Assembly: GCF_900102165.1 (NCBI RefSeq)
Contig: NZ_FNBD01000006.1
Location: 102,117-166,116 of the forward strand
Direction: 5' to 3'
Source: Cellulophaga baltica
GTDB taxonomy: Bacteria > Bacteroidota > Bacteroidia > Flavobacteriales > Flavobacteriaceae
Length of the DNA stretch: 64,000 nt
In this document: piece after piece, positions 19,866 to 28,259 of the stretch
How positions within the stretch are numbered: position 1 is the first letter of the stretch
How the letters are laid out: every line of letters starts with the position of its first letter
Translations under genes and position numbers: made by a program
Notes under the pieces: generated by a model
The model's input: the letters and a program-made list of their open reading frames with translations, nothing else
The model's database searches: none
What the model was told of the DNA's origin: nothing

Positions 19866-20867
19866 ATGAGAATAATCATTAGTGCAATGCTACTTATTTT
19901 AAGCATAACAAGTTGTGCACAAGACAGTACACAAAAGAATATGAAAACATTATCAGATATTAGTAATTTATATCAAGAAATAAATCATTATCCAATAGAA
20001 CCACATTACGGTATTTATGTAAGTTCTTCCAATACAAATTTTGAAGTGAGAATAAATGATATTCCAGTTTTTCTTGAATATGAATTTATTACCAATGAAA
20101 TCTCTCCTAAAGGAAGTTACATTCCTATTAACCTCGCTATATCTAAATCAGGTATTCAAAAGATAGAGGTTCGTATGTATCCGTCCTATAATAGAGAAAC
20201 ACAAGAATTAGAACCTAGCTTAAAGAATGCTCAAGTAACAGTTGATGTAGTAAAAAGAGAGTATAATACAGTGAAAGAAACGTATAGTGAGGAAGAAGTC
20301 ATACTACATCTGGCTGCACCTACGGAAAAAAATGAAGTAAGTAAAAAAACAAAATTTATTTATCCAGAACTTACAGAGTATATTTTTGATGAAACTTTTG
20401 AAGCCTTAGTGCCCTATGATATAAAAATATTAGAGAAAGCCCAAAATTTAATAACTACTGATCCAGAGGAAATAAAAAAAATAACAGAGGAATTACTTAT
20501 TGCATATAATGAAATTTGGCTAATTTACGATCAAAATAAAGTTTCGCAGTACGCTAATTTAATTTATAACAAAGAAAAACGAGCCGCTCAACAATTATTT
20601 TTCACAGAAGTCGACAGTAAAAAAAGAGCTAAAGAAGATATTTTAGAAAATGGAAAAATTCTTGAAGAAAATTATGAAATGATGCCATTTGAAGATATCA
20701 AACTACGCTTTTATTCAAATGGTAAAATTGTCACACTAGTTTATGATAAATTAGGACAGGTCGGACGAAAAAAATCTGTTTTAAGAGCTAAAGGAGAAGG
20801 CAGGAAAAACAGTTATTACTCCCTATTTTACAAGCCTGTAGGAAGCGATAAATTTATTTTATATTAA
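19866..20867 (+). CDS. Island-family lipoprotein, copy A3 (same leader, divergent body)
   Basis: 333 residues. The signal peptide 'ISAMLLILSITSCAQ' is the same as in A2, but after it the protein diverges strongly while keeping the family outline: 'FEVRINDIPVFLEYEF', 'PINLAISKSGIQKIEVRMYP', 'EALVPYDIKILEKAQNL', 'FEDIKLRFYSNGKIVTLVY'. A conserved leader with a switched body suggests recombination between family members through the shared 5' segment. The next gene (GIDE-like) starts 9 bp after the stop, so the two may be co-translated. Confidence 0.72.
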   Translation: MRIIISAMLLILSITSCAQDSTQKNMKTLSDISNLYQEINHYPIEPHYGIYVSSSNTNFEVRINDIPVFLEYEFITNEISPKGSYIPINLAISKSGIQKIEVRMYPSYNRETQELEPSLKNAQVTVDVVKREYNTVKETYSEEEVILHLAAPTEKNEVSKKTKFIYPELTEYIFDETFEALVPYDIKILEKAQNLITTDPEEIKKITEELLIAYNEIWLIYDQNKVSQYANLIYNKEKRAAQQLFFTEVDSKKRAKEDILENGKILEENYEMMPFEDIKLRFYSNGKIVTLVYDKLGQVGRKKSVLRAKGEGRKNSYYSLFYKPVGSDKFILY

Positions 20868-20876
20868 TTTTAGCCA

Positions 20877-21560
20877 GTGGAACTAATCATATTACCAACT
20901 TTAATTTCTTTTGACTTTTCGGACGTCTTATTTTTTCTATTAATTGGAGGAATGATTTTATATGGTGTTTTTAAGAAGAAAAAACCAAGTATTATAAAAA
21001 CACTTACAATTTCAGAGATAAATACAGTATCAAAAGGATTGTGTAAAATAAAAGGACAAATATTAGCAACTAATCAAATAACTTCACCGATAACAGAGAC
21101 TCAATGTATTGGCTATAATTATAGTAACCTTTCATACGGATATAAAGCAGTAGGAAGAGCCAATGGAAGGAAAAATTGGAGAACATACTGTACTAAATCT
21201 AAAAGCGCGGATTTTTTTATTAAAGATGCAACAGGACAAATCAAAGTAAATGCTAAAAATATTTCTATACAAATAAATGTTAATAGATCCGAAAAAAAAC
21301 TATCCAGAACGTTAGTTGATGTGGAAAGTTTATTATTGGAAGACGGTACAGAATATATATTGATCGGTACAGTTAATGTAGATAAAAATGGAGATATGGA
21401 AATTGTAAAAGAAAAAGAACTTATTATAATGGATGAGGCTTTTTATAGATTTGTGAATGTAAAGATTCCATCTATGAAAAAAAAAATAAGATTATTTATA
21501 ATATTTTCACTTCTAGTATTATTTATTTTTATCATATACAACTTTGGTTCATTAAAATAG
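20877..21560 (+). CDS. GIDE-domain-like membrane protein, short form
   Basis: 227 residues with a GTG start; no better ATG includes the N-terminal membrane helix (~15-30, 'VLFFLLIGGMILYGVF'). A central domain (~38-190) has 'INTVSKGLCKIKGQILATNQ', 'SPITETQCIGYNYSNLSYG', 'SADFFIKDATGQIKVNAKN' and 'EDGTEYILIGTV'. This is the pattern of the GIDE/MUL1-type beta domain seen in bacterial proteins annotated as E3-ligase-like. A C-terminal membrane helix follows. A longer relative is at 28811 in this window. No RING domain is present, so ubiquitin ligase activity is not expected. GIDE proteins often neighbour LemA and TPM genes, as here. Confidence 0.65.
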   Translation: MELIILPTLISFDFSDVLFFLLIGGMILYGVFKKKKPSIIKTLTISEINTVSKGLCKIKGQILATNQITSPITETQCIGYNYSNLSYGYKAVGRANGRKNWRTYCTKSKSADFFIKDATGQIKVNAKNISIQINVNRSEKKLSRTLVDVESLLLEDGTEYILIGTVNVDKNGDMEIVKEKELIIMDEAFYRFVNVKIPSMKKKIRLFIIFSLLVLFIFIIYNFGSLK

Positions 21561-21584
21561 TATAGAATAGTGGCATAGTTTATT

Positions 21585-22205
21585 ATGAATATTAAACCAA
21601 GCTTGCTTTACTATTTTTTTTCTTTTGGTTTTGCTCAAAACTCCAAAATTAGTATTGAAATTTCTGATCCTAACTTTAGTTACTCGGAGTATGATGAAGA
21701 AAGCTATATGGGTGGGTCTATTAATGTAAGTGAAAAAATAACCAACCAAAGTCAAGATATTTTGTACATCCTTAATGAGAACTTAAATCACATGGCATTT
21801 TATTGTACACCCTATAAAATGAAATTAGATAAAATTACTAATAATTGTAATAGCGTAATGCATGGTATTTCTATGGCTACGATTTCGGATAATGGATTTA
21901 AACCTAAAGGTAAATTTTCCGTGGATAATTTTCAAGCATTAGCTCCTCAAGCCACGCAGCAACTTAGAATCTATATTGAGGATGTGGATGAAAGTTTTTA
22001 TGTAGGTAAAGATGATATTACAGCACTTACGATAAGCTTTGAATTCCCTGAAGAAATATTAGATGACTCTGTAAAAGAAAGTCCAATATATGCTAGGCTT
22101 CCCAAAGGAAAATTTATAAGTAATACTATAGCTTTTAGTTATAAAAGAAAAATGAAGTATCTAATCAATTTACCAATGGAAATTTTTTTTTTCAATAAAA
22201 ATTAA
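21585..22205 (+). CDS. Secreted protein of unknown function
   Basis: 206 residues. It has a weak signal peptide ('LLYYFFSFGFAQNSK') and then a beta-rich body: 'SINVSEKITNQSQDILYILN', a Cys pair in 'MAFYCTPYKMKLDKITNNCN', and 'LTISFEFPEEILDDS'. No family recognised. It ends the plus-strand run of the island and faces the convergent minus-strand lipoprotein array. The N-terminus lacks a classic basic start, so the true start or integrity is uncertain. It could be an immunity or accessory periplasmic protein. Confidence 0.5.
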   Translation: MNIKPSLLYYFFSFGFAQNSKISIEISDPNFSYSEYDEESYMGGSINVSEKITNQSQDILYILNENLNHMAFYCTPYKMKLDKITNNCNSVMHGISMATISDNGFKPKGKFSVDNFQALAPQATQQLRIYIEDVDESFYVGKDDITALTISFEFPEEILDDSVKESPIYARLPKGKFISNTIAFSYKRKMKYLINLPMEIFFFNKN

Positions 22206-22548
22206 TAATGTTTACTCACTATTGAAAAAATGGAAGAGGTATTTAAATTCTTAATAATTTTATATTAATGTTTACTTAATTTATTTAACACGCGTAACAG
22301 AAGAGCGCTAACCGAGGCCGCGCACATTCGGCACCGCTAAACATAGGACAAATATGCATGCTCCTAATTGTTGCTATTGGTTTCCTGAAATAGTTATATT
22401 TACTTTATAGTGTTTATATCACGCCTATCACCTCAATCGGTGCTACTTGAATTAGTTTTATTACTCCTAATAGCAGTTATATATTCTCTTTCAATGCTTT
22501 CATAAATAGGCTTCACATTCATTGTAATAAAAATTCGCTCATCTTTAA
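22206..22548. other. Intergenic region with a GC-richer patch
   Basis: No convincing ORF. A patch at about 22290-22340 (ACGCGTAACAGAAGAGCGCT and following) is far richer in G+C than its surroundings. It contains the AGCGCTA core found in the two REP-like palindromes of this window, so it may be a worn copy of that element. Confidence 0.35.
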
Positions 22549-22740
22549 CTATTTGTATTTAGTATCATCATAAGTTGAAGTTATAGTTATATGATCTGTA
22601 AGCTCATGTGTATTTTTTTCTGTAGCGTTTGACTTTTTTGAAGCATCAGTATTCGTATCCTTTTCTTTTAAATTAGTGTTAAAAAAAATTGTCTATTATT
22701 AAATTTATAATAATCACATTAATTACAAGTATGCTATTTT
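22549..22740 (-). pseudogene. N-terminal remnant of the 258-aa lipoprotein family
   Basis: The minus strand encodes 'NTNLKEKDTNTDASKKSNAT' and 'HITITSTYDDTKYK' followed by a stop (TAG at 22551-22549). This aligns with residues ~27-70 of the intact neighbour at 22794 ('NSNLKEKDVSTDASKKSNAE', 'LTITPKYDDPRYK'). The signal-peptide part is frameshifted and the main domain is absent. It is a relic of a further copy in the array. Confidence 0.7.
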
Positions 22741-22793
22741 TGTATCAACTTCAACAAGTTTAAAAAATGTAAATAGTGTATTTGTTATTTTCT

Positions 22794-23570
22794 TTACTGA
22801 GCTGATATTCCAACTTTCAGGCCTTTAATTGGTCCAGTAGATTCTGGATCAAAAGCCCCCCTAATCGTCATATGACCTCCTCCTATATTTTTATAAACAG
22901 GGTTCGAATGTACTGTTGTTAAAATTTTGTCATTTTTATTTAGAAAACATTTCTCTGGTTCAAGATAAAAAGAATGATGAGTATGTTTTAATTTATCATG
23001 ATTAAGATCAGATAAGTCCATGAATTCATTTAACGAGTTTCCTAATTTATAAGGAATTTGTCTAATTAATATTATTTCAAAAGGTGGTGCAACATCACCC
23101 GTAAATCTTCTATCTAAAGCTAAATCTAGTACAATTAGTTTTTTTTCCGGCTCCGACTGCCGAAATCTTACTTTAATATCATCATAATTAAAACTACTTT
23201 TTGAATGTTTTTTAGACAAAAATAATTCATCCTTATGCTCGCCAAAAATACTTAGTATTTTCTCGTAAGAATCTCCAATAAAAAAAGACTTCCCATTATA
23301 TTTGAATTCACACACATCAATTTCAAAACGGTGCTCTTGTTTTTCAAATTGCGTCATTAATTCTTTATACCTAGGGTCGTCGTACTTTGGCGTTATAGTT
23401 AAATCATCTGAATCATTAACAATATTTTTTTCTTCAGCGTTTGATTTTTTTGATGCATCAGTGCTAACATCTTTTTCTTTTAAATTTGAGTTTAAAAAAT
23501 TGCATGCTGTTAAACTGATAATAAGTGCGATAGTAATAAGTAATTTTATTTTTTTATTATCAATCTCCAT
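22794..23570 (-). CDS. Lipoprotein with DUF7738-like domain, intact array copy
   Basis: I chose the start at 23570 (MEIDNKKIKLL), giving 258 residues with a lipoprotein signal ('LIISLTACNFLN'); the frame also extends upstream to 23627. A Lys/Glu/Ser-rich linker (~30-60) leads to a domain starting 'FEIDVCEFKYNGKSFFIGDS' and 'YEKILSIFGEHKDELFL', which resembles the DUF7738-type fold ('inGk ... lG ... iFG'). That assignment is tentative. The end 'GGHMTIRGAFDPESTGPIKG' is conserved in three array copies. It is the only intact member. The array setting next to a T6SS suggests an immunity or decoy role, but no direct evidence exists. Confidence 0.68.
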   Translation of the reverse strand: MEIDNKKIKLLITIALIISLTACNFLNSNLKEKDVSTDASKKSNAEEKNIVNDSDDLTITPKYDDPRYKELMTQFEKQEHRFEIDVCEFKYNGKSFFIGDSYEKILSIFGEHKDELFLSKKHSKSSFNYDDIKVRFRQSEPEKKLIVLDLALDRRFTGDVAPPFEIILIRQIPYKLGNSLNEFMDLSDLNHDKLKHTHHSFYLEPEKCFLNKNDKILTTVHSNPVYKNIGGGHMTIRGAFDPESTGPIKGLKVGISAQ

Positions 23571-23607
23571 AAGTTTATGAAATTTTAATAGTGTATTATT
23601 TAGGTCT

Positions 23608-24386
23608 TTAGTGAGCTGATATTCCAACTTTCAGGCCTTTAATTGGTCCAGTAGATTCTGGATCAAAAGCTCCCCTAATCGTCATATGACCTCCTCCAAT
23701 ATTTTTATAAACAGGATTAGAATCTAATACTGTAAAAATTGTTTCATTTTCGTTTATAGAACATTTCTCTAGTTCTATAAACGAAAATGAATGTTGAGTA
23801 TGTTTTAACTTATCATGATTAAGATCAGATAATTCCATGAATTCATTTACCGAGTTTCCTAATTTATAAGGAATTTTTCTAAGTAATATTATTTCAAAAG
23901 GTGGGGCAACATCTCCCGTAAATCTTCTATCTAAAGCTAAGTTTAGTGTGGTCAATTTTTTTCCTGGTTCCGACAACAAGAAAGTTAATTTAATATCGTC
24001 ATATTCAAATCTATAATATGAATATTTTTCAGACAAAAATAATTCATCCTTATGCTCGCCAAAAATACTTAGTATTTTCTCGTAAGAATCACCAATAAAA
24101 AAAGACTTCCCATTATATTTGAATTCACACACATCAATTTCAAAACGGTGCTCTTGTTTTTCAAATTGCGTCATTAATTCTTTATACCTAGGGTCGTCGT
24201 ACTTTGGCGTTATAGTTAAATCATCTGAATCATTAACAATATTTTTTTCTTCAGCGTTTGATTTTTTGATGCATCAGTGCTAACATCTTTTTCTTTTAAA
24301 TTTGAGTTTAAAAAATTGCATGCTGTTAAACTGATAATAAGTGCGACAGTAATAAGTCATTTTATTTTTTTATTATCAATCTCCAT
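23608..24386 (-). pseudogene. Second array copy, inactivated by nonsense and frameshift
   Basis: Compared with the intact copy at 22794, codon 10 is TGA instead of TTA (within 'KKIK*LIT'). One T is also missing in the homopolymer near 24260 (six T here, seven in the intact copy), which shifts the frame within the linker. The downstream part remains open from an internal ATG at 24174 (188 residues, 'MTQFEKQEHRFEIDVCEFKY'). It would lack the signal peptide, so a functional periplasmic product is unlikely. The body differs from the intact copy mainly at residues 100-190. Confidence 0.8.
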
Positions 24387-24422
24387 AAGTTTATGAAATT
24401 TTAATTGTTATTATTTAGGTCT

Positions 24423-24560
24423 TTACTGAGCTGATATTCCAACTGTCAGCTTTTGAATTGGTGCAGTAGATTCTGCATCAAAAGCCCCCCTAATCGTCAT
24501 ATGACATCCTCCTATATTTTTATAAACAGGGGTAGAATGTATGGTTGTTAAAATAATTTT
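24423..24560 (-). pseudogene. C-terminal remnant of a third array copy
   Basis: The minus strand reads 'STPVYKNIGGCHMTIRGAFD' then 'AESTAPIQKLTVGISAQ' and a stop at 24423. This matches the last ~40 residues of the intact lipoprotein, with several substitutions including G to C in the GGGH motif. Nothing of the rest of the gene is present upstream, where the sequence changes to an unrelated segment with a REP-like palindrome. Confidence 0.8.
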
Positions 24561-24585
24561 AATTGATATTTTCTTACTGGATATA

Positions 24586-24610
24586 GCACTCATTACAAAT
24601 GAGCGCTATC
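24586..24610. repeat. REP-like palindrome, copy 1
   Basis: GCACTCATTACAAATGAGCG followed by CTATC. The inner part CTCATT-ACA-AATGAG (24589-24603) is a perfect hairpin. The second copy at 32539 has the same frame but CTTGTT/AACAAG arms, so the stem is preserved by paired changes. Confidence 0.65.
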
Positions 24611-24658
24611 GAGGTAAATTTAAAGTTGTCTATAGATATTACATAATCCATGCAGACA

Positions 24659-25618
24659 TTATTTGGTAATAATTTCAAAAGTATCAGATCCCTTAAGCTT
24701 ATGTAATCGCACCGCTAGGGAGTTTCTATATTTTTCATCCTCATAAATTAGAACATCCCAATTTAAGAATTCAGTATCTGTTCTGTATAATTTAACCAAT
24801 CTACCTTCTGCTTCTATAGCTAAACTATAATTTTCAATTGGATACATTTTATTTTTAGTGATTTTGTTTGTAGCATTAGTATTGAGCATATTTAAATATT
24901 CTTCTTTATTTAAATATGCAGAAAGAGCTGCTTCTAAATATTTAGTTTTTTGTAGTTCATATGTATACTTATAATTTGAACCTTCATTCAAAATGTTTCT
25001 CAATTCTTGATAATAAGCTACAACTTCTTTTTTGAGTAATTCTGAATCTATATCTCTTAAATCCTGGCTCTCGCTCCAACCTTTGATTTTATAAGGTAAA
25101 TCTTTGATAGTAAATTCTATCTCTTGTTCTGTAAAAGAAACAGGATTTGGTATCGTAAAAGTAAATTTTTTATGTATTGTTATATTTTCTATTTCACCAT
25201 CATATTCTTCATACCTCAAAAGTTCAATTTCTAATTCATCTAGATCTGATTGATGTATCAAACCATCTTCTGCTGCAATTTCTGGATCCTCATGCGGCTG
25301 AAATGTATATTTTGCCTTATAGTTGCCGTTTCCTAAAATGTAATTATCTAAATAACTCCATGTAAAATGATTCAATACACGATCGTCATTTGGAGCTATG
25401 TTTTCTTCCGCCAAAATATCATTTATTTTCAAACTATGTAGCTTAGAAGTAGTAGATAGCGCATATTTTATTTTTTTATGTTTGCTATTTTTTTCTAACT
25501 GAGATAGAAGTAAAGAATCATAGGAAGTCATTTTTACAGGCACTACATTTTTTAAATCCTGCCCGCAAGCACTAAGTATTCCCACTAAAAGAAATATTAA
25601 AAAGTATCTGATCATCAT
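24659..25618 (-). CDS. Island-family lipoprotein, copy B1
   Basis: 319 residues, SPII signal ('LLVGILSACGQDLK'). It is one of the more divergent members of the seven-member family, but keeps 'LHSLKINDI', 'DLPYKIKGWSESQDLRDIDS', 'VVAYYQELRNILNEG', 'PIENYSLAIEAEGRLVKLYR' and the C-terminal 'HKLKGSDTFEII', which is close to the 'PKGSDSLEIIR' end of A1/A2. It lies 41 bp downstream of the TPM gene on the minus strand. The role is unknown; envelope immunity is inferred from family and location. Confidence 0.72.
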   Translation of the reverse strand: MMIRYFLIFLLVGILSACGQDLKNVVPVKMTSYDSLLLSQLEKNSKHKKIKYALSTTSKLHSLKINDILAEENIAPNDDRVLNHFTWSYLDNYILGNGNYKAKYTFQPHEDPEIAAEDGLIHQSDLDELEIELLRYEEYDGEIENITIHKKFTFTIPNPVSFTEQEIEFTIKDLPYKIKGWSESQDLRDIDSELLKKEVVAYYQELRNILNEGSNYKYTYELQKTKYLEAALSAYLNKEEYLNMLNTNATNKITKNKMYPIENYSLAIEAEGRLVKLYRTDTEFLNWDVLIYEDEKYRNSLAVRLHKLKGSDTFEIITK

Positions 25619-25659
25619 TGGAATTGTAAGTCATAGGCAATATACGTAAAAGCTACCAA

Positions 25660-26748
25660 CTACCAACTACCACTAGCGCCACCGCCGCCAGATCTTCCTC
25701 CTCCTCCAGCATACGAATTTGAGTTACTGTTGGAGTCTTCTTCGTTTCCTGAATCATAGGTATAACTTCGTCCAGATGAACTATAGTGGTACCCATCATT
25801 GCTAGAATTTGGATTGACCGCTCCAATTAAATCCAGTATACTTTCAATCTCTTTTCTGATAAAATAGGTGTCATTATTAGCAAGGGCAAAATTCAGTTTT
25901 AAGCCATAATACTTAACATGCCTTAAAGCAAAAACTAAAGGAGTTATAAGTAGCAGTATGGGGATAACAAGCCACTTGTAATCTTCCACTAAAAAGAAAA
26001 ACCGATTAGGAAAGACATCAAACAATAATGCTAAAAGCGTAAAAACCATAAAAGTGAATATAATAAGGCCTAAGAAAAATAGGCGTCCAGTTTTATAAGC
26101 GAAACCAATCACTTTAGAAAAGTTAACTTTATTTGTAAATGCTCCGACTAAGGTCATCACCCAAGCATCAAAAGAAACCTTAATAAAGCATAGACTCAAT
26201 ATCAAGAAAGCCATAAGTGCCGTAGAAAAAACATACTTACCAAAAGTGGTTTTTAAAGAATCTTTACGCACAGCGGAAGATATATCAGTCTCCATAGTGG
26301 AAGAGGCCATAGGTTCTGTTGTTGGCGGAACCTCATAATTTTGCCTGCTTGCTGGCTGAGCCGGACTTAATTCATGGATAAGCGAATTTATAGCGGCATC
26401 AGCACCCAAAAAGTAATTACCCTTTGTAAATTCAGGAGTTAATATATTTCTTATAATTCGTGATGCGATCACATCCGTGATTATAGGTTCTAGTCCATAC
26501 CCTACTTCAATACGTACTTTTTTATCTTCTTTAGCTATCACTAAGAGGATACCATTGTCTTTGTTTTTCTGGCCAATTTTATTGACTTCAAACGTTTTAT
26601 AGGTATAGTCTTCTATAGGTTCATTATTCAGATCTTCTATAGTGAGTATTACAAGTTGATGGGAAGTTTCCTTCTGAAATGATTTTAGTTTAATGGATAA
26701 CTGTTTCAGCTCTTCTCCTGTGAAAATTTGAGCATTATCAGTCACCAT
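25660..26748 (-). CDS. TPM-domain membrane protein (YgcG-like)
   Basis: Residues 1-130 are a TPM domain ('MVTDNAQIFTGEELKQLSIK', 'QKNKDNGILLVIAKEDKKVR', 'VGYGLEPIITDVIASRIIRN'). Three to four membrane helices follow (~170-280), then a Ser/Gly-rich tail ending GGGGASGSW, typical of YgcG-type proteins. The same frame continues upstream of this ATG and encodes a clear signal peptide ('ISIKNLLTTLLLFLATIGVA', then QDHYPVLDR). No ATG, GTG or TTG exists there: the natural start position (26841) reads ATA CGT ATC. Either ATA is used or start loss has shortened the protein. A relic of a second copy lies at 16933. Confidence 0.8.
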   Translation of the reverse strand: MVTDNAQIFTGEELKQLSIKLKSFQKETSHQLVILTIEDLNNEPIEDYTYKTFEVNKIGQKNKDNGILLVIAKEDKKVRIEVGYGLEPIITDVIASRIIRNILTPEFTKGNYFLGADAAINSLIHELSPAQPASRQNYEVPPTTEPMASSTMETDISSAVRKDSLKTTFGKYVFSTALMAFLILSLCFIKVSFDAWVMTLVGAFTNKVNFSKVIGFAYKTGRLFFLGLIIFTFMVFTLLALLFDVFPNRFFFLVEDYKWLVIPILLLITPLVFALRHVKYYGLKLNFALANNDTYFIRKEIESILDLIGAVNPNSSNDGYHYSSSGRSYTYDSGNEEDSNSNSNSYAGGGGRSGGGGASGSW

Positions 26749-26913
26749 CCTATCTAGTACGGGATAATGATCTTGAGCGACACCAATGGTTGCTAAGAAG
26801 AGGAGGAGGGTGGTGAGTAGATTTTTAATGGAGATACGTATTAAGAGGTTAGTAGCTTGTGGTTTTTTAAAAATATCAAAAGAAATAGGTAGCTTATTTT
26901 TGTTGTTGCCTTC

Positions 26914-27831
26914 TTACCACATATGCCAAGTGCCTGTTTTTTTATTTTTAAAAATGTAATAAGGTTGGTATGATTTCTCTTTTTTTGAAGTATTATTAAA
27001 CCAAATAGCAGATTGTTTATTTTCCTTACGCACTAGGGTAGCAATCTTATAATTATAATAAAATCGAATTTCATAATTCTCTAAAGGCTGTAATTCCATG
27101 TGATTTTCAACAATCATCATGTCATCGACAGTTTTTGCTAACAATTCGTTATCAGGATAAATTTGAACAAAAGCTCTATTTAAATGGCGAATTAAATAAT
27201 CTCTATCTTGTGTATTATTTACAATGCTTTCTTTTTTCAACTGAAATTCTTTTAAAACTTCTTCAAGTACGACTTTTTTATCTAATACTGATAAGTCTGT
27301 AGCATATAGATCTAGAATTTCAAGCTTGTAAGGTACTTTTGCTTCAAAAGTTGTGTGAAATATGAAAATAGGCAACTTATGCTCACCCACATTTGGCATT
27401 TTCCATTCCCATATAACTTTACTCTTTCCAAATTCATTTTCAATATCCAACATATCATCATAGCGCATTAAACGTAATTGTAAACTTGCACTTTCTTTTA
27501 TAAAATCTCCAACATCAGGAAGTACTTTTAAAGATAATTTTTGTTCTCCACTCTTCAAAATATTTAAGTTCAAAGGCAATCTTACAGAATACATTGGATA
27601 TGGATCATAAAACTCTCCACAGGATAAATCATTTATATCAATTTCATAATGACAATTTTGATTATTTATTTGCAAATAATATCCAGGTCGCTTTCTATTC
27701 GAGTATTTATAGTCTTTATAATGATTGGTAATTTCTATATCCACTTGGTCATAATCCACTTTATGCTGTCCGTTGGCTGCTAGTGCCAAAAGTAAAATAG
27801 AGAATAAACTAAAAATTATTTTTGAACTCAT
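26914..27831 (-). CDS. Island-family protein, copy B2, with cleavable signal
   Basis: 305 residues. The N-terminus ('IIFSLFSILLLALAANGQHK') is an SPI-type signal ending before Gln, not a lipobox, unlike most relatives. The family outline is otherwise clear: 'YYLQINNQNCHYEIDINDLS', 'PLNLNILKSGEQKLSLKVLP', 'EAKVPYKLEILDLYATDLSV' and 'LENYEIRFYYNYKIATLVR'. It sits between the TPM gene and a small membrane protein on the minus strand and should be soluble in the periplasm. The function is unknown. Confidence 0.7.
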   Translation of the reverse strand: MSSKIIFSLFSILLLALAANGQHKVDYDQVDIEITNHYKDYKYSNRKRPGYYLQINNQNCHYEIDINDLSCGEFYDPYPMYSVRLPLNLNILKSGEQKLSLKVLPDVGDFIKESASLQLRLMRYDDMLDIENEFGKSKVIWEWKMPNVGEHKLPIFIFHTTFEAKVPYKLEILDLYATDLSVLDKKVVLEEVLKEFQLKKESIVNNTQDRDYLIRHLNRAFVQIYPDNELLAKTVDDMMIVENHMELQPLENYEIRFYYNYKIATLVRKENKQSAIWFNNTSKKEKSYQPYYIFKNKKTGTWHMW

Positions 27832-27893
27832 ATAGAAAAATTATTGATGAATAGTCAAGGATTAAATAGAGAATTTTAAATTAAATTTTCATG

Positions 27894-28259
27894 TTAGTTT
27901 TTATAGAACCCTTTGGTTAGTTGCTGCTCGTAAATTTTATATAATCTTGAGTGATTAGCTACTGTAAAACCTAAAACATTGCACAAAACCGCTAGCCAAG
28001 CTAAAAATAGCTTTAATCCGCCAAGAATATAAGAAGCCATAACGCCGACCACCAAAGATCCGAATAGCCATGTGGCTATGACACATACGAAAATCAGCCA
28101 TAGAAACTTTTTCTTTACTTCCGTTCGCATAAAAATAGCCAAAAGTCTAGCTGGAACAATAAGTAATAGGAGACCAAAAAATGCTACGGACTTAATAATA
28201 CTTGTATTTATATTGATTTCTTTTAACCAATCATAATACTCAAAACTGAACTCCATCAT
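27894..28259 (-). CDS. Small membrane protein of unknown function
   Basis: I chose the start at 28259 (MMEFSFEYYDWLKE), giving 121 residues and a 20-bp overlap with the end of lemA. An upstream start at 28310 would overlap more. Three hydrophobic segments are visible ('SVAFFGLLLLIVPARLLAIF', 'FLWLIFVCVIATWLFGSLVV', 'GLKLFLAWLAVLCNVLGFTV'), with a basic C-terminus. No family recognised. The overlap with lemA suggests the two are translated together and work in the same membrane complex. Confidence 0.6.
   Translation of the reverse strand: MMEFSFEYYDWLKEININTSIIKSVAFFGLLLLIVPARLLAIFMRTEVKKKFLWLIFVCVIATWLFGSLVVGVMASYILGGLKLFLAWLAVLCNVLGFTVANHSRLYKIYEQQLTKGFYKN

Larger units (their letters stand above)
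17720..19880 (+). repeat. Tandem duplication with 1056-bp period
   Basis: The starts of the three successive lipoprotein genes are exactly 1056 bp apart (17754, 18810, 19866). The 57-bp spacers (GTGAGTTTTTATGCCATTTT and onward to CAGATTTAAATAAA) are nearly identical. Genes 1 and 2 are near-identical throughout; gene 3 shares the spacer and signal peptide but has a different body. Confidence 0.9.

Noticed and set aside
17720..19880. Tandem lipoprotein spacers considered as a CRISPR-like or integron array
   Set aside because: Repeats are 57-bp spacers between kilobase-long genes; there are no short regular repeats, no cas genes and no integrase.
20877..21560. Call of the GIDE-like protein as an E3 ubiquitin ligase
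   Set aside because: No RING domain is present and ubiquitin systems are not evident; only the beta domain is shared.
22281..22440. GC-rich patch considered as a tRNA or attachment site
   Set aside because: No cloverleaf and no CCA-type end; no matching direct repeat seen elsewhere in the window. Listed only as a possible worn REP-like element.
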